DNA from: an uncultured Prevotella sp.
GTDB lineage: Bacteria > Bacteroidota > Bacteroidia > Bacteroidales > Bacteroidaceae
Length of the DNA stretch: 36,656 nucleotides
Reading direction: 5' to 3'
NCBI GenBank assembly: GCA_900315835.1
Contig: ONAR01000045.1
Location: 1-36,656 of the forward strand
Shown: positions 16,501-24,414 of the stretch, one piece after another
Layout: the number at the start of each line of letters is the position of its first letter
Numbering within the stretch: the stretch's first letter is position 1
Position numbers and translations under genes: made by a program
The notes under the pieces: model-generated
The model's database searches: none
The model's input: only the letters and a program-made list of their open reading frames with translations
What the model was told of the DNA's origin: nothing

Positions 16501-16508
16501 CAAAGTTA
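16501..16508 (-). promoter_or_regulatory. Bacteroidetes -7 element for the salvage block
   Basis: On the minus strand this reads TAACTTTG, matching the TANNTTTG consensus. It is 35 bp from the amidase start codon. No clear TTTG lies 19 bp further upstream (TAAT there), so the promoter is either weak or activator-dependent. Confidence 0.6.
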
Positions 16509-16556
16509 CGAAAAAACCTTAGCTGCGATTAATAACTAGTGGTTATTTATGAATTA

Positions 16557-17786
16557 TTAAGGTTTCTCGTCTACCGCCACCAGTCGGTCGGTGCGCTCGC
16601 CCTGCCCGCGGTAATAGACGAGGGCTTGGTACTTGTTCTCTGTCTGGTAGAATGATCCCTCGGAGGGGAGAGGCTGAAACGAACCGTCGGGCATGAGTTG
16701 AAGGTACTGATAGCTGTAATAGCCCTGTTTCAGGCGTACGGTGGCCTCATAAAGCTGTGTGGCGTCGTTCCAATGCAGTTTATACATCGGCAGGAAGCGG
16801 TCGTTGGTCCATGCGGCATTGAGATAGATGTCGTTAGCCTGGCGCGGTGCCTTCAAGCGGAAGTGGACGTTGATGTATTCCGATGCGGTGTTGTTCTCCT
16901 CGTTGTCCGAGTTGCGTATGCAGAAGGCGCCGTTGGCATCCTCGTCGTAGACGTAGCTCGGTCGCGGCTCATCGGTCCAGACGTAGGCGTGGTAGTCGTG
17001 GCCGTCCCACCGCATGCTTTCCAAGCCCATCGACGTATGGGTGACATCGAGCATCTCGAACTTGCGGTATTCGTTGCCGGCGGGGAAGATGAGGTCGCGG
17101 CAGTGCGACCACGACAGTCCGTCGCCGCGTACGTATTGCGGTTGGGCGTTGATGACGGCGTTGTCCCATCGTCCGTTCTGCATGACGACGGTGTGGATCT
17201 GCTCCGAGGGCCTTGTGACGCGCAGTGCGCCGTAGTCGACGGTCATCTCCACCTGCTGGTACCGGTGGTTAATGTCGATGTCGGTGTTGCCCGTGATGCT
17301 GAGCCCGACCCTCATTCGCGGTTCCACGACCATAAAGCAGGCGGTGAGAATGGGCTGGCTGTCGTCGTTCTCGTCGTAGACCGTCACGCGGTAGTTGCCG
17401 CCGATGCGCGGCGCACATTTGTCGTTGGGCAGAGTGAAGGCGTAATGGGTGTAGATGGTGTTGGTGTTGATGGACTGCTCGTTGTCATTGATGAGGTTGC
17501 CCGAGGCGAAGCCGTTGACGTAGTCGCTCTCGAAGAGCTCGGTCGACGTGGTCCAGTCGGCCTCGCAGTGGTCGATGCGGTAGCAGTAGCGGTGCTCGAC
17601 GTGGGAGAGCTCATCGAATCCGATGGTGACGTGCTCGCCCTGTCCGAGGGTGATGATGGGCATGGCCATCCAGTCGTCGTTGGCGATGACCTGCAGTGAG
17701 GCGATGTTGGGCGCGATAATCTCGTTGCGCTGGGCGTGGGCGGTGAGCGCGAAGAGGCAGAGAAGGAGAGCAGTGAGTCGGGTCAT
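16557..17786 (-). CDS. Type IX secretion system plug-domain protein (DUF5103)
   Basis: 409-aa exported protein with signal peptide residues 1-18 (LTAHAQ). The N-terminal part starting NEIIAPNIASLQVIAND and the GQGEHVTIGFDEL / YCYRIDHCEADW / FESDYVNGF blocks match DUF5103, the family of the plug protein that closes the lateral gate of the SprA translocon in type IX secretion. It is a single gene with its own well-formed promoter and lies between two unrelated transcription units. Start ATG 17786 was chosen for the signal peptide; the frame extends upstream through the promoter. It implies the organism has, or had, a type IX system. Confidence 0.85.
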   Translation of the reverse strand: MTRLTALLLCLFALTAHAQRNEIIAPNIASLQVIANDDWMAMPIITLGQGEHVTIGFDELSHVEHRYCYRIDHCEADWTTSTELFESDYVNGFASGNLINDNEQSINTNTIYTHYAFTLPNDKCAPRIGGNYRVTVYDENDDSQPILTACFMVVEPRMRVGLSITGNTDIDINHRYQQVEMTVDYGALRVTRPSEQIHTVVMQNGRWDNAVINAQPQYVRGDGLSWSHCRDLIFPAGNEYRKFEMLDVTHTSMGLESMRWDGHDYHAYVWTDEPRPSYVYDEDANGAFCIRNSDNEENNTASEYINVHFRLKAPRQANDIYLNAAWTNDRFLPMYKLHWNDATQLYEATVRLKQGYYSYQYLQLMPDGSFQPLPSEGSFYQTENKYQALVYYRGQGERTDRLVAVDEKP

Positions 17787-17819
17787 GGTGTGTGAGGGCT
17801 GTTGATGATTGAGTTGCGG

Positions 17820-17850
17820 CAAAGATACGCTTTTTCGGGGGGATGGCAAA
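17820..17850 (-). promoter_or_regulatory. Promoter of the T9SS plug gene
   Basis: Minus strand: TTTG (17850-17847), exactly 19 bp, then TATCTTTG (17827-17820), a perfect match to the Bacteroidetes sigma-ABfr consensus. It lies 33 bp before the start codon. Confidence 0.88.
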
Positions 17851-17919
17851 GAAATGGCGGCATTTATCCGCGGAAATCATTAAATTGTCGTCGCTTGGGG
17901 ATATTTCCTGGCTTTCCGC

Positions 17920-17950
17920 TTTGCATTAAGGAAAAAGCGTGTTATATTTG
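17920..17950 (+). promoter_or_regulatory. Promoter of the four-helix-bundle gene
   Basis: Plus strand: TTTG (17920-17923), 19-bp spacer, TATATTTG (17943-17950), followed 23 bp later by the start codon. It is a full consensus promoter divergent from that of the plug gene. Confidence 0.88.
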
Positions 17951-17973
17951 CAGCAACCTAAATCGAAACCGCT

Positions 17974-18927
17974 ATGAGCGCAGAATTCATTGACCAGCGT
18001 GGCGACTACCATACGCTGAAGGCTTTCCAGAAGGCGGAGTGCATCTACGACATCACGTTTTACTTTGCCCATGAGTTTCTCACTATTGGTGACCGTACGG
18101 TTGACCAGATGATTCAGGCGGCGCGGTCCGGTAAACAGAACCTTGCCGAAGGTTATGTTGATGGGATAACGTCGTCGGAGATGATGATACGTCTTACCAA
18201 TGTCAACCGCGCGAGCTTGCATGAGCTGCTTCTCGACTACGAGGACTATCTGCGCACGCGCGGTCTGGAGAAGTGGGCTTTCAACGACCCGCGCTGCCGC
18301 CAGACGCGCGCCTTCTGCCGCACACACCTCGACTCGGCCGTTTACCGCGAGAAGATACGCAGCCGCAGCGCCGAGACCATCGCCAACATCGCCATCACGC
18401 TCATTCACCAGGAGGACGTGCTCCTCAAGGGCCTCATTGAGTGGATGCAGCAGCAGTTCCTGCAAAACGGAGGGTTTAAGGAGCAGATGTATCGGGCGAG
18501 AGTGAAGAGAAGAGGATACGGAGCGCCGGATGGGGAGAATGGGTATCATGGGTCGAATGGGGCTAATGGGTATCATGGGTCGAATGGGGCTAATGGGTAT
18601 CATGGGTCGAATGGGGCTAATGGGTATCATGGGTCGGGGGCTAATGGGTATCATGGGTCGAATGGGGCTAATGGGTATCATGGGTTTAATGGGTTTAATG
18701 GGTCGAATGGGGGACAGCGCAACCCATCAAACCCACAAACCCCATTAAACCCACAAACCCCATCAACCCCACAAACCCCATCAAACCCACAAACCCCATT
18801 AAACCCACAAACCCCATCTGACCCATCCTCCCCACAAACCCCATCTGACCCATCCTCCCCACAAACCCCATCTGACCCATCAAACCCACAAACCCCATCC
18901 TCCCCACAGCCCCCATCTGCCCCATAA
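17974..18927 (+). CDS. Four-helix-bundle protein with suffix domain and repeat-encoded tail
   Basis: 317-aa protein. Residues 1-125 form a four-helix bundle related to the 23S rRNA intervening-sequence protein (bundle core LKAFQKAECIYDITFYF, AARSGKQNLAEG); about 126-180 is the Bacteroidetes four-helix suffix domain. From residue 189 the sequence is low complexity: about 58 residues of Gly-X-Y periodicity (NGYHGSNGA units, one with a missing codon), then about 65 residues of Pro-rich NPQTP/SDPSSP units. The tail is encoded by 9-bp repeats, G-rich in the first half and C-rich in the second. The helix part is a normal member of its family; the tail looks like repeat DNA that expanded into the 3' end. 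Function is unknown; RNA binding has been suggested for relatives. Confidence 0.85.
   Translation: MSAEFIDQRGDYHTLKAFQKAECIYDITFYFAHEFLTIGDRTVDQMIQAARSGKQNLAEGYVDGITSSEMMIRLTNVNRASLHELLLDYEDYLRTRGLEKWAFNDPRCRQTRAFCRTHLDSAVYREKIRSRSAETIANIAITLIHQEDVLLKGLIEWMQQQFLQNGGFKEQMYRARVKRRGYGAPDGENGYHGSNGANGYHGSNGANGYHGSNGANGYHGSGANGYHGSNGANGYHGFNGFNGSNGGQRNPSNPQTPLNPQTPSTPQTPSNPQTPLNPQTPSDPSSPQTPSDPSSPQTPSDPSNPQTPSSPQPPSAP
18536..18925. repeat. Coding 9-bp minisatellite, G-rich then C-rich
   Basis: From 18536 to about 18712 the units are GGGNNNNAT (27-bp super-repeat of GGGTATCAT, GGGTCGAAT, GGGGCTAAT, five copies, one with a 3-bp deletion). From about 18722 to 18925 the units are CCCAYMNNN, about 22 in a row without frameshift. 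The two halves are inversely related, so the mRNA could fold into a long hairpin. All indels keep the reading frame because the unit is three codons. Confidence 0.93.
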
Positions 18928-18962
18928 AAACAAAAATCCCGCAGGCTCAGCCTGCGGGATTA
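18925..18962 (-). terminator. Strong intrinsic terminator of pgk
   Basis: A perfect 13-bp inverted repeat (18935-18947 with 18949-18961; realistic loop CTCAG) is followed on the minus strand by a T-rich run (TTTTTGTTTTTAT). It lies 35 bp after the pgk stop. There is no T-run on the plus side, so it mainly serves the minus strand. Confidence 0.85.
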
Positions 18963-18996
18963 AAGGGATTAAAGTTGATCGGTTCCGGTTGCCGGG

Positions 18997-20250
18997 TTAC
19001 TCCCCCTTGATGGCAGCCACACCGGGGAGCACCTTGCCCTCGATGGCCTCGAGCATGGCACCGCCGCCGGTAGAGACGTAGCTCACCTTGTCGGCCAGGC
19101 CGAACTTGTTGATAGCAGCCACAGAGTCGCCACCGCCAACGAGCGAGTAAGCGCCGTTCTCCTGCGTAGCCTGAGCCACAGCCTTGGCAATCTCGCCAGT
19201 GCCGTGAGAGAAGTTCTCGAGCTCGAACACGCCGACAGGACCGTTCCACAGGATGGTCTTGGAAGAGAGGATAATCTTCTTCCAGTTGTTGAGGCTCTCC
19301 TCAGAGGCATCCATGCCCTCCCATCCGTCGGGAATCTCATTGATGGGGAATACCTTACGCGGCGTGTCGTTGGTGAATTCCTGACCGCAGACCGTAGCCA
19401 CGGAGAGGCTGAGGTTGACACCCTTCTCCTTGGCCATCTTGATGACGTTCAGGGCCTCGGGCATGAGCTCATCCTCGTGGAGGGAGTTGCCGATGTGACC
19501 GCCCTGGGCCTTGATGAAGGTGTAGCCCATGCCGCCGCCGATGATGAGGTTGTCGACCTTGTCGAGCAGGTTCTTGATGACGCCGAGCTTAGAGCTGACC
19601 TTCGAACCGCCGATGATAGCGGTGAAGGGGTGCTGGGCGTTCTTCAGCACGTTGTCGATGGCCTTCACCTCTTTCTCCATGAGGTAGCCGAGCATCTTGC
19701 TGTCCTTGTCGAAGTAGTCAGCGATGACGGCGGTAGAGGCGTGCTTACGGTGAGCGGTGCCGAAGGCGTCGTTCACATAGACGTCGGCATAGCTGGCGAG
19801 CTTCTTGGCGAAGTCCTTCTGACGGGCCTTCATCTCCTTCTTGGCCTCGTCGTATTCGGGCGTACCTTTCTCCACGCCGACGGGCTTGCCTTCCTCCTCA
19901 GGATAGAAGCGGAGGTTCTCGAGCAGCAGGGCCTCACCCGGCTTCAGGGCTGCAGCCTCAGCGTCGGCCTTGGCGCAGTCGGGGGCGAACTTCACCTCCA
20001 CGCCTAAGCGCTCAGACACGTTGGGCACAATCTGCTTCAGGCTGAGCTTCGGGTTGACCTTACCCTTGGGCTTGCCCATGTGGCTCATCATGATGACGGC
20101 GCCGCCATCAGCCAGAATCTTCTTCAGCGTGGGCAGTGCACCACGGATACGGGTGTCATCAGTCACGTGGCCATTCTCGTCCAATGGCACGTTGAAGTCT
20201 ACACGCACGATTGCCTTCTTGCCGGCAAAGTTGAATTCATCGATTGTCAT
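18997..20250 (-). CDS. pgk: Phosphoglycerate kinase
   Basis: 417-aa glycolytic enzyme that transfers the acyl phosphate of 1,3-bisphosphoglycerate to ADP. N-terminal substrate motif [13 protein letters not shown] (about residues 15-28), [27 protein letters not shown], the hinge/nucleotide region ([16 protein letters not shown]) and the C-terminal [12 protein letters not shown] and [14 protein letters not shown] blocks are all intact. The length is normal for the Bacteroidales form. It is a monocistronic gene with its own promoter and terminator, divergent from miaA. Confidence 0.97.
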   Translation of the reverse strand: MTIDEFNFAGKKAIVRVDFNVPLDENGHVTDDTRIRGALPTLKKILADGGAVIMMSHMGKPKGKVNPKLSLKQIVPNVSERLGVEVKFAPDCAKADAEAAALKPGEALLLENLRFYPEEEGKPVGVEKGTPEYDEAKKEMKARQKDFAKKLASYADVYVNDAFGTAHRKHASTAVIADYFDKDSKMLGYLMEKEVKAIDNVLKNAQHPFTAIIGGSKVSSKLGVIKNLLDKVDNLIIGGGMGYTFIKAQGGHIGNSLHEDELMPEALNVIKMAKEKGVNLSLSVATVCGQEFTNDTPRKVFPINEIPDGWEGMDASEESLNNWKKIILSSKTILWNGPVGVFELENFSHGTGEIAKAVAQATQENGAYSLVGGGDSVAAINKFGLADKVSYVSTGGGAMLEAIEGKVLPGVAAIKGE

Positions 20251-20296
20251 GATAACTTAATGTTTTATTGTTGATTAAATATGGTTTCCCGAGTTG

Positions 20297-20304
20297 CAAA
20301 ATTA
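20297..20304 (-). promoter_or_regulatory. -7 element of the pgk promoter
   Basis: Minus strand TAATTTTG (TANNTTTG consensus) 46 bp before the pgk start. A TTTG lies at 20324-20321, 16 bp upstream, which is shorter than the usual 19 bp. Confidence 0.65.
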
Positions 20305-20378
20305 CGAAAAAGATGGTAAACAAATGAAGCGCGGCCTACTTTTTTGTTTTTTTCAATGATGGTGACGTTTTTATTCCG

Positions 20379-20386
20379 TAAATTTG
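20379..20386 (+). promoter_or_regulatory. -7 element of the miaA promoter
   Basis: Plus strand TAAATTTG, 18 bp before ATG 20405. This implies a very short leader (about 10-20 nt) and rules out the upstream ATG-like start at 20384, which lies inside the element. Confidence 0.65.
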
Positions 20387-20404
20387 CCATCAAAACGACA
20401 TGCC

Positions 20405-21334
20405 ATGCAGACAATGATTACGATTTTAGGTCCCACGGCCAGCGGCAAGACGGCGCTGGCTGCCCACCTCGCCCACGCCATCGGTGGCGAGATTATCAGC
20501 GGCGACTCGCGCCAGGTGTACCGCGGAATGGATATCGGTACGGGTAAGGACCTGGCCGACTACGTGGTCGACGGCGAGCCGGTGCCGTATCATCTCATCG
20601 ACATCGCCGAACCGGGCACGAAATACAATCTCTACCAATACCAGCGCGATTTCCACGAGGCCTATACCGACATCGAGCGTCGCGGCCGTGTGCCGGTGCT
20701 CTGTGGCGGTACAGGACTGTATATCGAAGCCGTACTCAAGGGCTACGCGCTGTCACCGGTGCCTCAGAACCAGGCGTTGCGCGACCGGCTCGAGGGGAAG
20801 AGCTTGACCGAGCTCACCGCGATGCTCGAAGAACTGAAACGACAGACGGGTTCGGCGATGCACAACACCACCGACGTCGACTCCTGCCAGCGCGCCATAC
20901 GCGCCATAGAGATAGAGACCTACAACCTCGACCACGCCACCGAACTGCGGACGATGCCGCCGGTGCCTTCGCTCGTCATCGGCGTGTCCATCGACCGCGA
21001 TGAGCGGCGGCGGAAGATTACCGCGCGACTGCGCCAGCGCCTCGAGCATGGTATGGTGGACGAGATACGCGGCCTCATCGACAGCGGGGTCAACCCCGAC
21101 GACCTTATATATTATGGACTCGAATATAAATACGTCACCGAGTATGTCGTCGGGCGGCTGACCTACGACGAGATGTTCCGGCAGTTGGAGATTGCCATCC
21201 ATCAGTTTGCCAAGCGCCAGATGACGTGGTTCCGGGGTATGGAGCGGCGCGGCACCACCATCCACTGGATTGACGCCACCTTGCCCATGGCGGAGAAGGT
21301 GTCGGCTGTGAGAAGGCTGATGGAAAACGGTTAA
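20405..21334 (+). CDS. miaA: tRNA dimethylallyltransferase
   Basis: 309-aa enzyme that transfers a dimethylallyl group to adenosine 37 of tRNAs reading UNN codons. P-loop GPTASGKT is at residues 9-16, followed by the family motif SGDSRQVYRGMDIGTGK. Other family blocks are YHLIDI, VLCGGTGLYIEAVLKG and the C-terminal AKRQMTWFRGMER. Start ATG 20405 was chosen because the family begins a few residues before the P-loop and because an earlier frame start falls in the promoter. The sequence resembles the second of the two MiaA-type proteins found in Bacteroidales. The stop overlaps the stop of the convergent DoxX gene in a shared TTAA. Confidence 0.93.
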   Translation: MQTMITILGPTASGKTALAAHLAHAIGGEIISGDSRQVYRGMDIGTGKDLADYVVDGEPVPYHLIDIAEPGTKYNLYQYQRDFHEAYTDIERRGRVPVLCGGTGLYIEAVLKGYALSPVPQNQALRDRLEGKSLTELTAMLEELKRQTGSAMHNTTDVDSCQRAIRAIEIETYNLDHATELRTMPPVPSLVIGVSIDRDERRRKITARLRQRLEHGMVDEIRGLIDSGVNPDDLIYYGLEYKYVTEYVVGRLTYDEMFRQLEIAIHQFAKRQMTWFRGMERRGTTIHWIDATLPMAEKVSAVRRLMENG

Positions 21335-21747
21335 TCGGTGACCTTGCCCTTGGTCAGTGCGTACTTGCCGCCTCCGGTGAGGCAGAGTACGGCGGCGCCA
21401 AGGAGGTAGAGCATCGGGAGTTCAACGGCCCATCCACCCGTATTGGGATCGACGGAGAACAATACGGGGAGGTGGGCCATGAGAATGGCCACGACCATGT
21501 TGCCGACCATTACGGCGGAGGCTACGCGCGTCCAGGCTCCGATGATGATGAGGATGGAGGCCACGAGTTCAGTGGCCAGGGAGAAGTAAGCCAGGAAACC
21601 GGGCAGGCCCAGTCCGACCAACATGCCTTGGATACCGCCCACGCCATAGATGACTTTGTGAATACCGTGGAAAAGCATAAGGCCGCCAACAGTGAGGCGG
21701 AGGAGCAACAACCCGAGGTCGTTGCTGCGGAGGAAATTGTTGTTCAT
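21331..21747 (-). CDS. DoxX-family membrane protein
   Basis: 138-aa integral membrane protein with four predicted membrane segments. It begins LGLLLLRLTVGGLMLFHGIHKV, the DoxX hallmark (RL..G..f...G..K), and continues with GLPGFLAYFSLATELVASILIIIGAWTR. DoxX proteins are small membrane subunits with roles in redox or stress handling; the exact function here is unknown. It is downstream of a heavy-metal-associated protein gene, separated by an ATGGG array of about 60 bp. It is convergent with miaA, with the two stop codons sharing TTAA at 21331-21334. Confidence 0.88.
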   Translation of the reverse strand: MNNNFLRSNDLGLLLLRLTVGGLMLFHGIHKVIYGVGGIQGMLVGLGLPGFLAYFSLATELVASILIIIGAWTRVASAVMVGNMVVAILMAHLPVLFSVDPNTGGWAVELPMLYLLGAAVLCLTGGGKYALTKGKVTD

Positions 21748-21751
21748 TGTT

Positions 21752-21800
21752 TATGGGGTTTATGGGGTTTATGGGGTGAATGGGTTTAATGGGGTTGATG
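21752..21800. repeat. 9-bp ATGGGGTTT array upstream of the DoxX gene
   Basis: Five to six units (three ATGGGGTTT-type in a row, then ATGGGGTGA, ATGGGTTTA, ATGGGGTTG). They fill the gap between the HMA stop and the DoxX start, with the same orientation as the other arrays (G-rich on plus, genes on minus). Confidence 0.88.
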
Positions 21801-21807
21801 AGAGGCT

Positions 21808-22140
21808 TTACATATTATCGCACTGCTCGCTCTCGTCGCGCTGCACCTTCTCGCCCTTCTTCAGTTCGCGGGCCTTGTAGCCGAACTTCGGGAAGGCGGC
21901 TTCGATTTTCTGCTTGTCGGTCTTGGCGGGGTTGTAGACGATGGTGACCGTCTGGTCGTTGACACTGGTCAGGATGTCTTTGATGCCCTTCTCGAAGCGG
22001 AGGTTGTTCTTGATTTTGTTCTCGCAGTTGGCGCAGTGCATCTGCGGGGTCGTGGTGACGACGAGGGTGTCGGTTTTACTCTTTGCACTGGCGGTGCCGC
22101 ATACGGCAGCCAGGGCGATGGCGAAAAATAACTTCTTCAT
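21808..22140 (-). CDS. Exported heavy-metal-associated (HMA) domain protein
   Basis: 110-aa protein with a signal peptide (residues 1-19, GTASA). A single HMA ferredoxin-like domain has the metal-binding motif MHCANC (Cys36, Cys39) after the first strand. The C-terminal tail is charged and ends ESEQCDNM, with one more Cys and Met. Such domains bind Cu(I) or other soft metals; export means a periplasmic metal chaperone or trap. It follows the TonB-dependent receptor gene on the same strand at 105 bp, with a GC-rich hairpin in between, and may be part of the same metal operon. Confidence 0.88.
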   Translation of the reverse strand: MKKLFFAIALAAVCGTASAKSKTDTLVVTTTPQMHCANCENKIKNNLRFEKGIKDILTSVNDQTVTIVYNPAKTDKQKIEAAFPKFGYKARELKKGEKVQRDESEQCDNM

Positions 22141-22203
22141 AGTTCTTTGTATTTTAATCGTTACACATTTATTATCTATTATTTATCTGATACTGCACAG
22201 CTC

Positions 22204-22238
22204 CGGCCCCCGGCTCGCGAGGCGAGGGGGTGGGGCCG
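22204..22238. repeat. GC-rich hairpin between receptor and HMA genes
   Basis: Inverted repeat CGGCCCC (22204-22210) / GGGGCCG (22232-22238), with inner GC-rich pairing (GCTCGCGAGGC). It lies just after the receptor stop relative to HMA transcription and could act as an attenuator or be a dispersed intergenic palindrome. No T-run follows. Confidence 0.5.
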
Positions 22239-22245
22239 CTGTTTT

Positions 22246-24342
22246 CTATATGTTATACCTTATCCCCACATACCCCATGGCGCCGGTCATCGGGCCCCAG
22301 ACGAGGGTGGGGTCGAAGGTGGTGCTCCAGGGGTGGGCGGCATCGATGATGGGGTTCTTTTGTTTATAGTTGGTCAGGTTCTCGCCGCCGACGTAGACCG
22401 AGAAGTGGCGGAACCAACGGGTGACCTGCGCGTTGAGCTGACCGTAGGCGGGGTAGGTCTCCTGCCATGAGGGCGTGCCGTCGGCCGTGGTGTAGGCCTT
22501 GGGCAGGCGGCCGCCGCCGTTGAGGGCGAAGGTGGCATCGAACTGCCACAGGCCGAGCGGCGTCTTATACGAGGCCGTGAGCAGTCCCTTATAGCGGTTG
22601 GTCAGCGGCTGGCGCAGCAGTTCGCCGCCATAGGTTGTCTTCACGTCGTTGTAGCGGTAAGCCGCCGTGACGGTCATGCCGCGGAAGGGGTCGATGGTGG
22701 CATCGACCTGGAACGTATGCGAGTACGACTTGCCGTCGAGGTTGGTGATATGAATCTGCGTTGGATCGCTGTCGTAGTCGATGACCGTCTGCCGGCTGAA
22801 ACGCGTGTAGTAGTACTCCGCGTTGAGCTTCAGCACCTTACCCCACATGGGGATGTTGAGCGCCGTACTCAGTCCGTAGTTCCATGCGCGCTCCTGGTCG
22901 AGCGGGTCGATGACGAGCTGGCGGCCGCTGGCCATGAGGTAGTTGCTCTCGGCGAGGGCGTGCACCGAGCGGAAGCCCTTACCGGCCGAGGCGCGCAGGC
23001 TCCAGATGTCGTTGACCTGCCACTTCACGTGGAAGCGCGGGGTGACGAAGGTGCCGTACATCGAGCTGTGGTCGACGCGCAGGCCGGCCATGGCGATGAG
23101 GCGGTCGTGGAGGTTGTAGGTGTACTGCGCATAGCCGCCGATGACATTCTCCTTCTCGTTCATGCGCTGCCCGAGGTAGGTCTGGCCGAAGTAGTCGTGG
23201 TTGAACGACGCGCCGAGGGCGATGTTGTGGTCGTGGGCGACATTGGTCTCGAACATCAGCTGCGAGTAGAGGTTCTTCTCGTTGACGTCGTAAGCCTTGC
23301 GGCCGTAGGTGGCGTCCATCTCATGCATCGAGGCCGAGGTCATCCAGGCGATGTTGGTGCCGTGGGTGGGGTCGAGGATGAAGGCATGCTTCATGTAACC
23401 CTCGTAGCGATGGGTGTTGAGGTTGATGCGGTAGATGGGATCAGTCTGATGGTCGAGCATACCGCTGTGGTTGGTCTGACCGCTCTCGCGCTTCTCGTCG
23501 AGCAGGGCCAGTCCGCCGTGGAAGATGTAGTTGCCCGACTTGCCATACCAGCGGTTCTGCAGGTTGAACTGCCGCGTCTGCGGGTCGTCCATGAAACCGT
23601 CGTTGTTGCTGTCGTGCTCCTTGAGGTTATCCTCATAGTGGCCGAGGAGCTCGGTGCTGAGGCCTTTGGAGAGGTGGATATTGCCGTCGGCGTTGGCCTC
23701 GATGCGACTCATGGTGTTGCCGTAGAGGTTGATGTGCACGGCTTGGTCGTCCTCGGGTTGGAGGTACTGCACATTGATCTGCCCGGTCATGGCCTCGTAG
23801 CCGTTCTTCACGCTGGCGTTGCCCTTGCTCACCTGGATGCTCTTCATCCAGGGTCCGGGAACGTAGCCTAATGAATAAGGTATGGCGGCACCGCGGAAGT
23901 TGGGCAGGTTCTCGGTGAGCATCTGCACGTACTTGCCGCTGAGGCCGAGGAGTTTGATCTGCTTGGCGCCCGTGGCGGCGTCGTTGTAGCTCACGTCGAC
24001 CGACGGGTTGGTGGTGAAGCTCTCGCCAAGGTTACAGCAGGCGGCCTTGAAGAGCTCATCCTGCGAGATGAACTGTCCGTTCAGCGGGCCTTTCATGCGC
24101 ATCATGCCGGGCTTGCGGCGCACCACGCTGACCTCATTGAGCGTCTGGTCGGGCATCGTGCCGACGCTGTCGGTGGCGGCAGCAGAAACGGAGCCCGAGG
24201 TGGTGTCGGCGGGGGCAGCAGAAACGGAGCCCGAGGTGGTGTCGGCGGGTTGTATGATAGTGGGGTGTGCAGTTGCGGGAGATGCAACTGCGGCAGAGGC
24301 CAGCATGCCCATCATGCCGGCTAATAAGTGGTTTCTATTCAT
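22246..24342 (-). CDS. TonB-dependent outer-membrane receptor (probable metal/copper type)
   Basis: 698-aa protein: signal peptide (about residues 1-25, ending ASPATA), a low-complexity linker with a duplicated PADTTSGSVSAA, a plug domain (about 65-190, FKAACCNLGESFTTNPSVDV and KQIKLLGLSGKYVQML) and a C-terminal beta-barrel ending VGIRYNI. It has no SusC-like carboxypeptidase domain. The CCNLGESF-type plug is seen in Bacteroidetes receptors that sit with HMA proteins. The flanking Cys/His-rich small protein and HMA gene suggest a metal such as copper as substrate; this is inference. Start ATG 24342 gives the better signal peptide; an in-frame start at 24378 is possible. Confidence 0.86.
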   Translation of the reverse strand: MNRNHLLAGMMGMLASAAVASPATAHPTIIQPADTTSGSVSAAPADTTSGSVSAAATDSVGTMPDQTLNEVSVVRRKPGMMRMKGPLNGQFISQDELFKAACCNLGESFTTNPSVDVSYNDAATGAKQIKLLGLSGKYVQMLTENLPNFRGAAIPYSLGYVPGPWMKSIQVSKGNASVKNGYEAMTGQINVQYLQPEDDQAVHINLYGNTMSRIEANADGNIHLSKGLSTELLGHYEDNLKEHDSNNDGFMDDPQTRQFNLQNRWYGKSGNYIFHGGLALLDEKRESGQTNHSGMLDHQTDPIYRINLNTHRYEGYMKHAFILDPTHGTNIAWMTSASMHEMDATYGRKAYDVNEKNLYSQLMFETNVAHDHNIALGASFNHDYFGQTYLGQRMNEKENVIGGYAQYTYNLHDRLIAMAGLRVDHSSMYGTFVTPRFHVKWQVNDIWSLRASAGKGFRSVHALAESNYLMASGRQLVIDPLDQERAWNYGLSTALNIPMWGKVLKLNAEYYYTRFSRQTVIDYDSDPTQIHITNLDGKSYSHTFQVDATIDPFRGMTVTAAYRYNDVKTTYGGELLRQPLTNRYKGLLTASYKTPLGLWQFDATFALNGGGRLPKAYTTADGTPSWQETYPAYGQLNAQVTRWFRHFSVYVGGENLTNYKQKNPIIDAAHPWSTTFDPTLVWGPMTGAMGYVGIRYNI
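24181..24249. repeat. 36-bp tandem duplication in receptor N-terminus
   Basis: Two copies of a 36-bp unit (24181-24216 and 24217-24249, the latter three bases shorter before divergence). They encode PADTTSGSVSAA twice in the linker after the signal peptide. Confidence 0.85.
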
Positions 24343-24414
24343 GTATGATGTTGCTTTGTTTTCATTGATTGACGTCATTGAATGGTTCCTCCTTTCTAAT
24401 GGTCAATCAAGAAA

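Noticed and set aside
17926-18681. 251-codon minus-strand open frame with MIPISPIRP repeats
   Set aside because: It is the complement of the four-helix-bundle gene and its repeat tail; the plus strand has a consensus promoter and a known fold.
18536-18925. CRISPR-like array
   Set aside because: The units are 9/27 bp with no unique spacers, lie inside an open frame and have no cas genes near.
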